NCBI RefSeq assembly: GCF_018324205.1
Contig: NZ_AP023356.1
Span: forward strand, 8,562,501-8,626,500
Origin: Actinoplanes ianthinogenes
GTDB taxonomy: Bacteria; Actinomycetota; Actinomycetes; Mycobacteriales; Micromonosporaceae
Direction of reading: 5' to 3'
Length of the DNA stretch: 64,000 bases
Below the pieces are notes generated by a model that searched no databases, was not told the DNA's origin, and worked only from the letters and a program-made list of their open reading frames with translations. Every line of letters starts with the position of its first letter. Within the stretch, counting starts at the first letter, position 1. Position numbers and translations under genes: made by a program. Positions 49,079 to 57,806 of this stretch are shown in pieces.

Positions 49079-49954
49079 ATGGCTGCCCGCTTCCTCGCCG
49101 CGAACCAGATCTGCCGAGTGCACGTCCACGACGTCACGACCGGGATCGGCACCCTCGTGCACAGCAGTGCCACGGTGCTGTTCGAGGCGCCCAACTGGAC
49201 CTCCGGCGGCGACCTGATCCTCAACGGGGACGGCGTGCTGTGGCGCCTGCCGGCGGACGGTTCGGCGCCGCCGCGCCAGGTTCTGCTCGACGACCTGCCG
49301 GGGCTGAACAACGACCACGTGCTGGACCCGGTGAGCGAAGCGGCGTTCGTCTCCGCCGACGACGGGCACATCTACCAGGCGGATCTGCGCGGGGGACAGG
49401 TGCGCCGGGTGACCCACGAGGACCGGATGCACTTCCTGCACGGGGTCAGCCCCGATGGGAAGACGCTCGCCTACGTGGGCATCGAGGAGCAGCGCTGGGA
49501 CGCGGGGACGCTCTGGACGATCGGGTGTGACGGCGGGCCGTCGATGCGGCTGACGGCCGGGGGCGGGCGTGACGACGGGCCGGAATACACGCCGGACGGG
49601 GAGTGGATCCACTGCAACACCGAGCGGTTCACGCCAGGGCAGGCGCAGATCGCGCGGCTGCGGCCGGACGGGAGTGGGCTGGAGCAGCTCACCTTCGACG
49701 AGCGGGTGAACTGGTTCCCGCACGTCTCGCCGGACGGCAGCCGGGCGGTCTACCTGAGCTATCCGCCGGGCACGCAGGGGCATCCGGCCGATCGGGAGGT
49801 CGAGTTGCGGGTCGTGGAGGGTGGTGACTGGGCGGCCGCGCGCACGGTGGTCACGCTGGCCGGCGGGCAGGGCACCATCAACGTCAACAGTTGGGCTCCG
49901 GACTCTCGCCGGTTCGCCTACGTCGACTATCCGTTCCCGACCGCGGCCATGTAG
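49079..49954 (+). CDS. TolB/PD40-type beta-propeller protein
   Basis: 291 residues with repeated WD40-like PD40 blades: HFLHGVSPDGKTLAYVG, GPEYTPDGEWIHCNTERF and WFPHVSPDGSRAVYLSY. No signal peptide, so probably cytoplasmic, unlike TolB. ATG 49079 preferred to TTG 49061. Related proteins are annotated as biopolymer transporter Tol, but no Tol system is here. Its 3' end overlaps the convergent enoyl-CoA hydratase gene by 28 bases. Confidence 0.8.
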   Translation: MAARFLAANQICRVHVHDVTTGIGTLVHSSATVLFEAPNWTSGGDLILNGDGVLWRLPADGSAPPRQVLLDDLPGLNNDHVLDPVSEAAFVSADDGHIYQADLRGGQVRRVTHEDRMHFLHGVSPDGKTLAYVGIEEQRWDAGTLWTIGCDGGPSMRLTAGGGRDDGPEYTPDGEWIHCNTERFTPGQAQIARLRPDGSGLEQLTFDERVNWFPHVSPDGSRAVYLSYPPGTQGHPADREVELRVVEGGDWAAARTVVTLAGGQGTINVNSWAPDSRRFAYVDYPFPTAAM

Positions 49955-50682
49955 TCGCGGAGCCGGCCGTCCTCGGCCGCTCGCACCCACAAGTGCGACA
50001 CCTGCGGGTCGAGGTCCGGCGGGCGGGTGGCCAGGCGGCGCCGGGCCGTGGCCTGCAACTGCTGCTTGGTCAGGCGGAACGTGTCGGCCGGCGTCTGCGC
50101 GGCCAGCCGCCGGGCGGTCGCCACCGCGGACTTCAGCAGTTCCTCCGGCGGCGACAGTTCGTCGACGCGGCCCGCGGCGAGCGCGGCGGCCGGGCCGAGC
50201 GTGTCGGCGGCGATGATCTGCCGCCGGGCCTGCGGCTCCCCGTACGCGTGGCCGAGGATCTCCAGCGCACTGGCCGGGAACGGCACGCCGACCCGCAGCT
50301 CGGTCACCCCGATCGTGCCGGCGCCGTCCGCCATGATCCGGTGGTCGCAGCCGGCGGCCAGGATCGCGCCGCCCGCGATGGCGTGCCCGTTGAGCGCCGC
50401 CACCACCGGTTTACCGACCGTGAAGACGGCGAGGAAGGCCGCCTCCAGCGCGGGCAGGAACGCGTGCACGTAGGCCGCGCCGCCGTCGATGATCCGCCAC
50501 AGGTCGACCCCGGCCGAGAACGCCCGGCCGGTCCCGGTGAGCACGATCGCCGGCGCCGGGCCGGTGTCCAGCGCCGTGAAGGTCGCGGTGATGCGTTCCA
50601 GCAGTTCCAGGTCGAGCGCGTTGACCTTGCCGTGGGCCAGCCGCACCACGGTGATCCCGTCGACCTCGTCCAGTTCAATCAT
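49927..50682 (-). CDS. enoyl-CoA hydratase/isomerase family protein
   Basis: 251 residues of the crotonase fold. Oxyanion-hole segments are GRAFSAGVDLWRI (about 56-68) and AIAGGAILAAGCDHRIMA; the first catalytic Glu position falls in GTIGVTELRVGVPFP (Glu present). ATG 50682 is preceded by GAGGGGGT. It overlaps the EamA gene upstream by eight bases, so the two are co-transcribed. Confidence 0.88.
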   Translation of the reverse strand: MIELDEVDGITVVRLAHGKVNALDLELLERITATFTALDTGPAPAIVLTGTGRAFSAGVDLWRIIDGGAAYVHAFLPALEAAFLAVFTVGKPVVAALNGHAIAGGAILAAGCDHRIMADGAGTIGVTELRVGVPFPASALEILGHAYGEPQARRQIIAADTLGPAAALAAGRVDELSPPEELLKSAVATARRLAAQTPADTFRLTKQQLQATARRRLATRPPDLDPQVSHLWVRAAEDGRLRDYMAAVGNG

Positions 50683-51604
50683 GGGCACCCCCTCGCCTCG
50701 ATACATAGCGCATCGCGCCGCGTTGCGGAACCGTGCTGTCGCGGGTCCGCAGTTGCAGGACGACGGCCGAGGCGAGCACCAGGACGCCGCCGGCCAGCTG
50801 CACCGAGGTCAGCGCCTCGCCGAGGATCAGCGCGGCCAGGGCGGCGGTGACCACGGGTTCGAAGGTGGACAGGATGGCCGCGGTCGACGGCCCGGTCCGG
50901 CGCATCCCGGCGAAGAACGTCAAGATCGGCAGCACGGTGGAGACCACCGCGATGCACGCGAGCCAGAACCAGCCGATCGCCGGAAAACCCCGATCAACCC
51001 CGCCGGTGACCAGCGCACGAGCACCGAGTGCGGTCGTCGCGCCGAGCATGACGAGCATGGACAGTACGACCGGGGGCAGCCGATGCACGACCGTGTCGGC
51101 GACCAGGATGTAGATCGTGTAGGTCACCGCCGAGCCGAAGGCGAGCAGCGCACCCAGCGGCCGGAAGCTCACCGTGCCGCTGCCGAGCAGGACCAGCAGG
51201 ATGCCGGTGCACGCGGCCAGCAGGGCGACGACGCGCTTGCCGGTCAGCCGGTCCCGGCCGAGCAGCACCGCGCCCAGGGTGACCAGGACCGGATAGGTGT
51301 ACAGGATCAGCGACAGCAACGACGCGTCGATCAGCCGCAACGCCGAGAAGTAGAGGCCGGCCTGCACGGTGAAGCCGGCCGCGCCGAGCAGCAGGGCGAC
51401 GACCAGCACCCGGGGCGCGGCCCGGGTCACCGCGCGGCGCAGCTCCGGGCGGCCGAGCACGATCGTGGCCAGCAGGGCGGCGGCCAGGCCGAACCGGATC
51501 AGGAGCAGGGCGCCGGTGGAGACACCGGCGTCGTAGGCGAGCTTGCCGAAGATCGCCAGCGCGCCGAACGACGCTGCCGAGAGCAGGCACAGGATCGGAC
51601 CCAT
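50675..51604 (-). CDS. EamA/DMT family transporter
   Basis: 309 residues with ten predicted membrane helices in two EamA halves (MGPILCLLSAASFGALAIFGKLAYDAG; LLGAAGFTVQAGLYFSALRLIDASLLSLILYTYPVLV; FFAGMRRTGPSTAAILSTFEPVVTAALAALILGEAL). ATG 51604 starts the protein at its first helix; the very long upstream extension of this frame is a shadow of the LysR and S1 genes. It is divergent from a LysR gene, a common exporter/regulator arrangement. Confidence 0.9.
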   Translation of the reverse strand: MGPILCLLSAASFGALAIFGKLAYDAGVSTGALLLIRFGLAAALLATIVLGRPELRRAVTRAAPRVLVVALLLGAAGFTVQAGLYFSALRLIDASLLSLILYTYPVLVTLGAVLLGRDRLTGKRVVALLAACTGILLVLLGSGTVSFRPLGALLAFGSAVTYTIYILVADTVVHRLPPVVLSMLVMLGATTALGARALVTGGVDRGFPAIGWFWLACIAVVSTVLPILTFFAGMRRTGPSTAAILSTFEPVVTAALAALILGEALTSVQLAGGVLVLASAVVLQLRTRDSTVPQRGAMRYVSRRGGAHD

Positions 51605-51633
51605 GCGTCGAGCATCGGTCCTCGGAACGTTCG

Positions 51634-51662
51634 GATCCAGCGATGATTCCTGGATCTGAATC
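51634..51662. promoter_or_regulatory. LysR-type operator candidate
   Basis: Two nested inverted repeats lie in the 72-base divergent gap: GATCCAG (51634-51640) with CTGGATC (51650-51656), and GATTC (51645-51649) with GAATC (51658-51662). Such layered dyads fit LysR tetramer sites controlling both genes. Confidence 0.55.
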
Positions 51663-51676
51663 GTTAGGATTCCCGG

Positions 51677-52603
51677 ATGATGGAGTTCGACCTGCGGCGG
51701 CTGCGGTTCCTGCGGGAGCTGGAGGAGCGGCGGACGCTCGGCGCGGTCGCCGCGGCGCTGGATTACAGCCCGTCGACGGTGTCCCAGCAGCTGGCGTTGC
51801 TGGAGAAGGAGACCGGCGCGCGGCTGCTGGAGAAAGCCGGGCGTGGGGTGCGGCTGACCGAGGCGGGGCGGGTCCTCGCCCGGCATGCGCGGGTGCTGCT
51901 CTCGGCGGCCGAGGCGGCCGCCGCCGACCTGGCCGCGTTGAACGACGACATCAGGGGGACGGTGCGGGCCGGCGGTTTGCAGTCGGCGGCTCGCCGGCTG
52001 CTGATCCCGGCGGTGGCGCGGATGCGGGCGGAGCATCCGCTGGTCCGGCCGGAGATCTTCGAGCTGGAACTGGAGGAGGCGCTGCCCAGTCTGAGCCTCG
52101 GGACGGTCGACCTGGTGATCGGCGACGAGTATGACGGGCATCCGCGGTCGCGGCCGGCCGGGTTGCGGTTCGCGGTGCTGCTGGAGGAGCCGGTGCGGGT
52201 GATCCTGCCGGCCGGACATCCGCTCGCGGCCGGGGGCGGGCCGGTGCCGATCGCGGGGTTGCGCGATGACGTGTGGACGGCGGCGGACGAGGGGACCGGG
52301 CATCACGCGATGGTGGTCGGGACGTGCCGGGCATTGGGTGGGTATGACCCGGACCTGCGGCATTACTCCAACGACGCCGACGTCCAGCTCGAACTGGTCC
52401 GGTTGACCGGGGCGGTCGCGCTGATGCCGCCGCTGGCGCTGCCCGCAGTGGACCCCGCGATAGCGGTCCGCGACGTCGCCGAGGGGCGTATCGGCCGCCG
52501 GTTGGTCGTCGTCACCCGCGACACCCCGCCGTCCCCGGCCCTCACCGCCTTCCTGTCCGCGGTCACCGACCAGGCCCGCCGCTTCTCCACCGCGGAACCG
52601 TGA
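51677..52603 (+). CDS. LysR family transcriptional regulator
   Basis: 308 residues; HTH MMEFDLRRLRFLRELEERRTLGAVAAALDYSPSTVSQQLALLEKETGARLLEKAGRG, then an effector domain. Start is ATG 51677 or 51680. Divergent transcription from the EamA transporter gene makes that gene its probable target. Confidence 0.92.
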   Translation: MMEFDLRRLRFLRELEERRTLGAVAAALDYSPSTVSQQLALLEKETGARLLEKAGRGVRLTEAGRVLARHARVLLSAAEAAAADLAALNDDIRGTVRAGGLQSAARRLLIPAVARMRAEHPLVRPEIFELELEEALPSLSLGTVDLVIGDEYDGHPRSRPAGLRFAVLLEEPVRVILPAGHPLAAGGGPVPIAGLRDDVWTAADEGTGHHAMVVGTCRALGGYDPDLRHYSNDADVQLELVRLTGAVALMPPLALPAVDPAIAVRDVAEGRIGRRLVVVTRDTPPSPALTAFLSAVTDQARRFSTAEP

Positions 52604-52663
52604 CGGGCGGGCGGAGCCCGGACGCACGCCGGCATTTACCTGTTCGCCAGGGATCATCGTGGT

Positions 52664-53410
52664 GTGGACGCGGAGGAGTTTCAGGCGGTGCGTGTCGGGG
52701 ACCTCGTCACCGGCACGGTCTCGGCGGTGACCGGGGCCGGGGTGTCGGTGGATCTCGATGGGCCGGCCGGGGAGATCGGACCGCTGGACCTGTCCTGGCG
52801 CACCTTCTCCCGGGCATCGATCGAGGTCGGTGAGCGGATCTCTGCCGAGGTCATAGCGGTCGATGAGGCGGCCGGGCGGGTTCGGCTCTCCCGGGCGGCG
52901 ACGGAGGACCCGGAGCTGTGGGCGTTCCTCAAGGGCCTGGTCCCGGGGCAGCGGCTGTCCGGGACGGTGGCGGCGATCGAGCGGTTCGGCGTGTTCGTGG
53001 ATCTGGACGAGGGACCGAAGCATCCGGTCTTTCCCGGGGTCGGGTTTCTCACCATGCCTGAGCTGTCCTGGCGGCGGTTCGCGGACGCGGCCGAGATCGT
53101 CACCGTGGGGGAGCGGGTGACCTGTGAGTTCCTGGCCTTCGACACCACGAACGGTGAGGCTCGGCTGTCGTTGCGGGCGTTGCGACCGGATCCGTTCCGG
53201 GAGTTCGCGCGGGAGGTCGCGGTCGGGCAGGTGCTGCGGGGATCGGTCACCAAGGTGGTGCCGTTCGGGCTCTTCGTGCGGGTGGCGGACGGGATCGAGG
53301 GGCTGATCCACGGGGCCGGGCAGGCCGTGCGGGTCGGCGACGAGGTCACCGTCGCCATCGTCGCGATCGACCCTGCCCGGCGGCGCGTCGCGCTGCGGCG
53401 TTGCGGGTGA
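52664..53410 (+). CDS. S1 RNA-binding domain protein (three S1 repeats)
   Basis: 248 residues arranged as three S1-like beta-barrels: 10-78 (VRVGDLVTGTVSAVTGAGVSVDLD), 90-170 (LVPGQRLSGTVAAIERFGVFVDLDEGP) and 180-248 (VAVGQVLRGSVTKVVPFGLFVRVADGIEGLIHG). It is much smaller than ribosomal protein S1 and lacks other domains. Similar short S1 proteins in actinomycetes are uncharacterised RNA-binding proteins. GTG 52664. Confidence 0.88.
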   Translation: MDAEEFQAVRVGDLVTGTVSAVTGAGVSVDLDGPAGEIGPLDLSWRTFSRASIEVGERISAEVIAVDEAAGRVRLSRAATEDPELWAFLKGLVPGQRLSGTVAAIERFGVFVDLDEGPKHPVFPGVGFLTMPELSWRRFADAAEIVTVGERVTCEFLAFDTTNGEARLSLRALRPDPFREFAREVAVGQVLRGSVTKVVPFGLFVRVADGIEGLIHGAGQAVRVGDEVTVAIVAIDPARRRVALRRCG

Positions 53411-53516
53411 TGGCGAGATCGTTCCAGCACGGCGCCGAGGAGGCCACCTGCTCCGGCGACGGCAAGACCTGCCCGCATCCGGCGGCTGCCCGATCACCCG
53501 CAGCCGGTGTCGGCCA

Positions 53517-53972
53517 TCAAGGTCCAGTCAGGTCGAGCGCCATGCGCAGGCCGTTACCCAGCTCGGTCGCGATGTGGTCGACCTCCACGAACCCGGCGGC
53601 CCGATAGAACTCCAGGGCGTGCGGATTCCCGGTCACCCACAACCGGCTGTGCCCCGCCTCCCGCACGGCCTCCGCGATCCGCCGGACCAGCACCCGGGCG
53701 ATCCCGCGGCGCTGCCACCCCGGATCGACGAAGAGATCCTCGAGCTCGTCCCCGTCCGCGACCGTGGCGAACCCGACGACCCGCCCCTCGGCCAGCGCGA
53801 CCACCGTGCCACCCGCCTCGATCCGGTCGCCGCTGAACACCAGGTACTCCGGGCGAGCCAGCAGCACCGGAGCGTCTCCCGCGTTCGACAACGACGCCGC
53901 CCGGTACACCTCCCGCAGCCCCGGCAGGTCGTCCGTCACCGCGGTCCGAAGCTCCAGCCCGGGAACACTCAT
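53517..53972 (-). CDS. GNAT family N-acetyltransferase
   Basis: 151 residues: LELRTAVTDDLPGLREVYRAASLS, GEDELEDLFVDPGWQRRGIARVLVRRIAEAVREAG (acetyl-CoA loop R-R-G-I-A) and TGNPHALEFYRAAGFVEV. A typical small GNAT with unknown amine substrate, transcribed alone. Confidence 0.88.
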   Translation of the reverse strand: MSVPGLELRTAVTDDLPGLREVYRAASLSNAGDAPVLLARPEYLVFSGDRIEAGGTVVALAEGRVVGFATVADGDELEDLFVDPGWQRRGIARVLVRRIAEAVREAGHSRLWVTGNPHALEFYRAAGFVEVDHIATELGNGLRMALDLTGP

Positions 53973-54039
53973 GACGACACCGGAGTGCGCCGGCTGATGA
54001 GGCGACCGCCGCGGCTCGGCCCATCCCAGTCCTTTTCAC

Positions 54040-54675
54040 TCACACAGCCATCCTGCCGTACCCGAGGAAGGGATTTAATGCCCGACGGGCCACCGGCCTG
54101 ACCGCGTAGGTGACGGCCGGGATCGGCCGGGCCGCGACCACCGCCGCATCGGCCGTCGCCTGCCGGAACAATCGCTGCCGATGGGCGGCGACAGCCCGCA
54201 GCAGCACCAATTCCTGCTCCACCGGATGCAGCCGCGGATCCCACTGCGCCCGGAGCGCCGCCACCGGCAGGTCCCCGCGCTCCACCGCACCCCGAACCGT
54301 CCGGTGCAGGAACCGTTCCCGATCCGCATATTCAGCCGCGGTCCGCGGCGACTCCGGCGCCGCGAACGCCGCCGCGGCCCGCGCCCGGGAGACCCGCTCC
54401 TCCGCCTGCTGCCAGGTCCGCCAGGCGTCGTCGGCCCGCTCCTCCGCCTCCCAGGCGACCTCCCGCCAGGCCACCGCCGGTTCCTCGACCTGCCACACCG
54501 CCGGGACCGGCCGCCGCTGCTCCACACGCAGCGCGTTCAGCACGGTCCGGACCGGATCCCGCATCGCCTCCGGGTTCCCCAGCAGCAGCAACGCCGGCAC
54601 CGACACCAGCACCAGAATCAGCCAGATCGCCATCGGCCGAGGGTCGGCAAGCAGCACCTGAGACATGACATTCAT
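54040..54675 (-). CDS. hypothetical membrane protein with helical domain
   Basis: 211 residues, no family recognised. One membrane helix near the N-terminus (MAIWLILVLVSVPALLLLG, about 15-33) is followed by a charged, Glu/Arg/Ala-rich helical region likely to form a coiled coil (AWREVAWEAEERADDAWRTWQQAEERVSRARAAAAF). AAGGAG lies upstream of ATG 54675. A small secreted-protein gene is 72 bases upstream on the same strand, possibly the same operon. Confidence 0.6.
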   Translation of the reverse strand: MNVMSQVLLADPRPMAIWLILVLVSVPALLLLGNPEAMRDPVRTVLNALRVEQRRPVPAVWQVEEPAVAWREVAWEAEERADDAWRTWQQAEERVSRARAAAAFAAPESPRTAAEYADRERFLHRTVRGAVERGDLPVAALRAQWDPRLHPVEQELVLLRAVAAHRQRLFRQATADAAVVAARPIPAVTYAVRPVARRALNPFLGYGRMAV

Positions 54676-54747
54676 GCTTGAAAAAGCTCCTTGGACAGGA
54701 AAGATCAACAGCAAGACCCGTTTGGGGTACGCCTGGAGCGCTCGCGC

Positions 54748-54942
54748 CTACGCGAAGTGGGCGGGCGGTGCGCGGGAATCGCCCGCGGACGCGATGACCT
54801 GGTCGAACAGGACTCGCGTGGAATCGGCCACCACCACGGTGACCGGCGCCTCGACGTCCACACCGGACGTGTCGTCGGCGACGACGGGGCTGACGGCGGC
54901 CAGCAGAACAGCCAGCACCAAGGACAGGAACCGGCGCAGCAT
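54748..54942 (-). CDS. small secreted protein
   Basis: 64 residues from ATG 54942, which has GAGGAG six bases upstream. A signal peptide (MLRRFLSLVLAVLLAAVSPVVA) precedes a 40-residue mature part beginning DDTSGVDVEAPVTVVV, without Cys. The longer ORF from 54975 would add a charged stretch before the signal peptide. Function unknown. Confidence 0.55.
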   Translation of the reverse strand: MLRRFLSLVLAVLLAAVSPVVADDTSGVDVEAPVTVVVADSTRVLFDQVIASAGDSRAPPAHFA

Positions 54943-55105
54943 GCCGCGCTCCTCGTTCTTGTCCATGATCACCAACCTAGCGACCGGTGGTCGTCATCCC
55001 GGCGCGCCGCGCCCGGGCGTCGCCCGTCAGGGTGGTGACCAGCGACGGTACGCCGAAACCGGCCCCGTCGCGGTCAGCGACGAGGCCGGCGTGGTCGTCC
55101 GGTGC

Positions 55106-56548
55106 TCAGGCCTCGGCCGGGGCCTTGCCCGCCCGGCGCGCGGCCCAGGTGACCAGCACGGTGCAGACCGCCGTGAGGGCCAGGGTCGCCACCGTCACCG
55201 AGTTCTCAAAGGAGTGGGCGGCGGCCGGCGAGGCGCCCACCTCGGAGAGCGACCCGCTGAGCGCGGCGGCCACGATGGTGCCGACGACCGCCATGCCGAC
55301 GCTCCCGGCCACCTCCTGGCTGGTGTCGCTCAGGGCGGCGCCGGTCGACGTCTGGTCCTCCGGCAGGCCGCGCATCACGGTGACGCCGGCGATGGTGGCG
55401 ACCACCCGCATGCCGGCCGCGGTCAGCGCCAGGGCGATCGCGATCCAGGCGTAGTCGTAGCGGCCGAGCAGCGCGTAGATCAGCAGACCCGCGATGACCG
55501 CGCCGGCGCCGAGCGGGGCGGCCCGGCCGGTGCCCAGCCGGTCCACGATCTTCTCGACGAACGGGCCGATCGCGAGCATCACGATGACCTGCGGCAGGTT
55601 GCCGAGCGCGGCCTGCGCCGGCGACCAGCCCCAGACCAGCTGCAACTGGAGCGAGACGCTGAACGCGATGGCGGCCATGCCCAGGCCCATCGCGGCCTCG
55701 TAGGCCAGGGCGGCGGAGACGGCGGGCCGCTTGATCAGGGCGAAGTTGAACATCGGGTGGGCGGTGGTCCGCTCCCGCACCGCGAAGGCGACCGCCGCGA
55801 CGACCGCGCTGCCCAGCCACGGCAGGGCGTGCCGCCAGCCGTGCTCGACGACCTGCGTGGCCGACCAGAGCGCCAGGATGATCGTGGTGGTGCCGAGCAC
55901 CGCGCCGGGCAGGTCGAGCGGCGCGGTGTTGCGGTGCGCCGGGTCGTCGGCCGGGATGCCGAACCGGATGCAGAAGATCGCGAGCACGGCGATCGGCACG
56001 TTCATCAGCAGCAGGGTCTCCCACGGCAGCACCTGGAGCACCAGGCCGCCCACGGTCGGGCCGACCGCCATGCCGATCAGGCCGACCGTGGTGATCAGCG
56101 AGGTGGCCCGCATCAGCAGGTTCTCCGCGTCGAACAGGCGGAAGCAGAGCGCCATGGTGCCGGGCGCGGTCATCGCCGCGGTGATGCCGATGACGGCCCG
56201 CACCGCGATCAGTTGGCCGGGCGTCTGCACCAGCAGGACGGCCAGGTTGGCGAGCGCGAACAGGCTCAGCCCGATCAGCATCATCCGCCGGGTGCCGACC
56301 TTGTCGGCGATCGCGCCGAACGCCATCATCAGGCCGCCGAACAGCAGCGAGTACCCGGTGGTGATCCACTGGAGGTCGGACGCCGAGGCGTTCAGCTCCC
56401 GCGCGATCCGGGGCAGAGCGACGTTCAGCACCGAGTTGTCCAGCATCTCCACCAGGAAGACGACGGACAGCCCGAGGATCGCGGGCCACACGGCCCGCAG
56501 TGAGGTGGGGCGCGCCTTCTCCGGCGCGTCCAGGACAGTGGTGCTCAT
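55106..56548 (-). CDS. MFS transporter, DHA2 (14-TM drug:H+ antiporter) family
   Basis: 480 residues, about 14 membrane helices. Motif A is GAIADKVGTRRMMLIG; the family motif around helix 1 is EMLDNSVLNVALPRIARELNAS. It is an efflux pump candidate for hydrophobic drugs. A divergent TetR gene with two perfect operators lies upstream. The ATG is preceded by a GGGGGTTCCC stretch containing a weak binding site. Confidence 0.92.
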   Translation of the reverse strand: MSTTVLDAPEKARPTSLRAVWPAILGLSVVFLVEMLDNSVLNVALPRIARELNASASDLQWITTGYSLLFGGLMMAFGAIADKVGTRRMMLIGLSLFALANLAVLLVQTPGQLIAVRAVIGITAAMTAPGTMALCFRLFDAENLLMRATSLITTVGLIGMAVGPTVGGLVLQVLPWETLLLMNVPIAVLAIFCIRFGIPADDPAHRNTAPLDLPGAVLGTTTIILALWSATQVVEHGWRHALPWLGSAVVAAVAFAVRERTTAHPMFNFALIKRPAVSAALAYEAAMGLGMAAIAFSVSLQLQLVWGWSPAQAALGNLPQVIVMLAIGPFVEKIVDRLGTGRAAPLGAGAVIAGLLIYALLGRYDYAWIAIALALTAAGMRVVATIAGVTVMRGLPEDQTSTGAALSDTSQEVAGSVGMAVVGTIVAAALSGSLSEVGASPAAAHSFENSVTVATLALTAVCTVLVTWAARRAGKAPAEA

Positions 56549-56605
56549 CAGGGAACCCCCTCGTAGGACCGTGGGGGACTTATCCCCGCCTAGCCGGCAT
56601 ATCTC

Positions 56606-56620
56606 TGGAACGTCGTTCCA
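56606..56620. promoter_or_regulatory. TetR operator copy 1
   Basis: TGGAACG-T-CGTTCCA is a perfect 15-bp dyad in the divergent region between the MFS and TetR genes; an identical dyad apart from the central base is 27 bases away. Confidence 0.75.
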
Positions 56621-56632
56621 TGAGACCTAGTT

Positions 56633-56647
56633 TGGAACGCCGTTCCA
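56633..56647. promoter_or_regulatory. TetR operator copy 2
   Basis: TGGAACG-C-CGTTCCA ends 19 bases before the TetR start codon. The centre-to-centre distance to copy 1 is 27 bases, suitable for two dimers on nearby faces. Confidence 0.75.
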
Positions 56648-56666
56648 GGCATGTCAAGATGTCCCC

Positions 56667-57347
56667 ATGGCGACTAGGACGCGGAACACAGAGCGGCGCG
56701 AGGACGCCCTGTCCAAGGAGCGGATCATCGAGGCCGCCGTCGAGATGCTCGACGCCGGCGGCGAGAGCGCGCTGACCTTCCGCGCGCTCAGCGCGACCCT
56801 GAAGACCGGCCCCGGCGCGATCTACTGGCACGTGGCGAACAAGGGTGAGCTGCTCACCGCCGCCACCGACGCGATCCTGACCGGCGCGATGCCGCCCGCC
56901 GACGCGGGTGGCACCCCGCAGGAGGCGATCCGGGCCGTCGCGATCGGCGTCTTCGACGCGATCGAGGCGCACCCCTGGGCCGGCGAGCAGATGTCCCAGC
57001 TGGCGTCCCAGTCCACCACCCTGCGCGTCTTCGAGCGCATCGGCCGCCAGGTGCAGGCCCTCGGCGTCCCCGGCCCGGCCCAGTTCTTCGCCGCGTCCGC
57101 CCTGCTCAACTACATCCTCGGCGTCGCCGCCCAGAACGCCGCGATGGCCCGCTCGGTCCAGCAGGGCACCGACCGCACCGAGGTCCTCGACATGGTCGCC
57201 GCCCTCTGGAACAGCCTCGACACCGACGAGTACCCGTTCCTGCGCACCATCGCCGCCCAGCTCCGCGACCACGACGACCGGGCCCAGTTCCTGGCCGGCG
57301 TCGACCTGATCCTCGCCGGCATCGCCACCCTCACCCGGCCCGCCTGA
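56667..57347 (+). CDS. TetR/AcrR family transcriptional regulator
   Basis: 226 residues. HTH: SKERIIEAAVEMLDAGGESALTFRALSATLKTGPGAIYWHVANKGELLTAATDAIL; the remainder is a TetR_C-like helical domain. It is divergent from the DHA2 MFS gene with paired operators between, so it very likely represses the pump until a drug ligand binds. Confidence 0.93.
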   Translation: MATRTRNTERREDALSKERIIEAAVEMLDAGGESALTFRALSATLKTGPGAIYWHVANKGELLTAATDAILTGAMPPADAGGTPQEAIRAVAIGVFDAIEAHPWAGEQMSQLASQSTTLRVFERIGRQVQALGVPGPAQFFAASALLNYILGVAAQNAAMARSVQQGTDRTEVLDMVAALWNSLDTDEYPFLRTIAAQLRDHDDRAQFLAGVDLILAGIATLTRPA

Positions 57348-57349
57348 AG

Positions 57350-57363
57350 CCCTTTTCGGTACG
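57350..57363 (+). repeat. dispersed motif CCCTTTTCGGTACG after the TetR gene stop
   Basis: It begins two bases after the TGA of the TetR gene, matching the arrangement at the MEDS gene on the minus strand (12931-12944). The same strand sense relative to the gene and the same 14 bases are kept. Confidence 0.65.
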
Positions 57364-57476
57364 CGACCCCGTCGCGGCTGCTCGAGGCATTAGTGGACAG
57401 CGATCGGTTGAGTACGCATGCGAGCATGCTGACGCGGGAGAAGATCGACGAGGCCCGGCGGTAAGGGGGCGCGGCG

Positions 57477-57776
57477 GTGGGGCTCGATGTGTATGTCGAG
57501 AATCAGGTGCACGAGCGGCGCTATGCCGGCGGGGAAGCGGGCCCGTCGCTGCAACGCCTGGTGGCGGCGAGCGACCGGGAGCGGCACCCCCTGGTGTCGA
57601 GGATCGATTCCTACGGCGACACCATGATCAATCTGATCCAGCTGCCGCAGCTGACCGCGGAGCTGGACGAGATCGCGAGCCGCAAACCCGAGCTCCGGGC
57701 CGACGTGCAGGCGCTGGGGGTGCTGATCGAGGAGGCGACCCGGGCGCGCGGATACCTCTGGATCTCCGGCGACTGA
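57477..57776 (+). CDS. small hypothetical protein
   Basis: 99 residues from GTG 57477 (AAGGGGG about ten bases upstream). Charged and helical: LVSRIDSYGDTMINLIQLPQLTAELDEIASRKPELRADVQALGVLIEEATRARGYLWI. No signal peptide. Similar short proteins occur in actinomycete genomes without known function. A 23-codon frame (57393-57464) precedes it. Confidence 0.6.
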   Translation: MGLDVYVENQVHERRYAGGEAGPSLQRLVAASDRERHPLVSRIDSYGDTMINLIQLPQLTAELDEIASRKPELRADVQALGVLIEEATRARGYLWISGD

Positions 57777-57806
57777 GTGGCACCTGCTGCTGATGTCTCC
57801 TGCCGC

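Noticed and set aside
51605..53497. 630-codon upstream extension of the EamA frame
   Set aside because: It is antisense to the LysR and S1-domain genes; the transporter begins at its first membrane helix at 51604.
57393..57464. 23-codon frame GTG...TAA ending in LTREKIDEARR
   Set aside because: Too short, with no clear ribosome binding site; could be a leader peptide or the tail of a lost gene, but not supportable as a feature.
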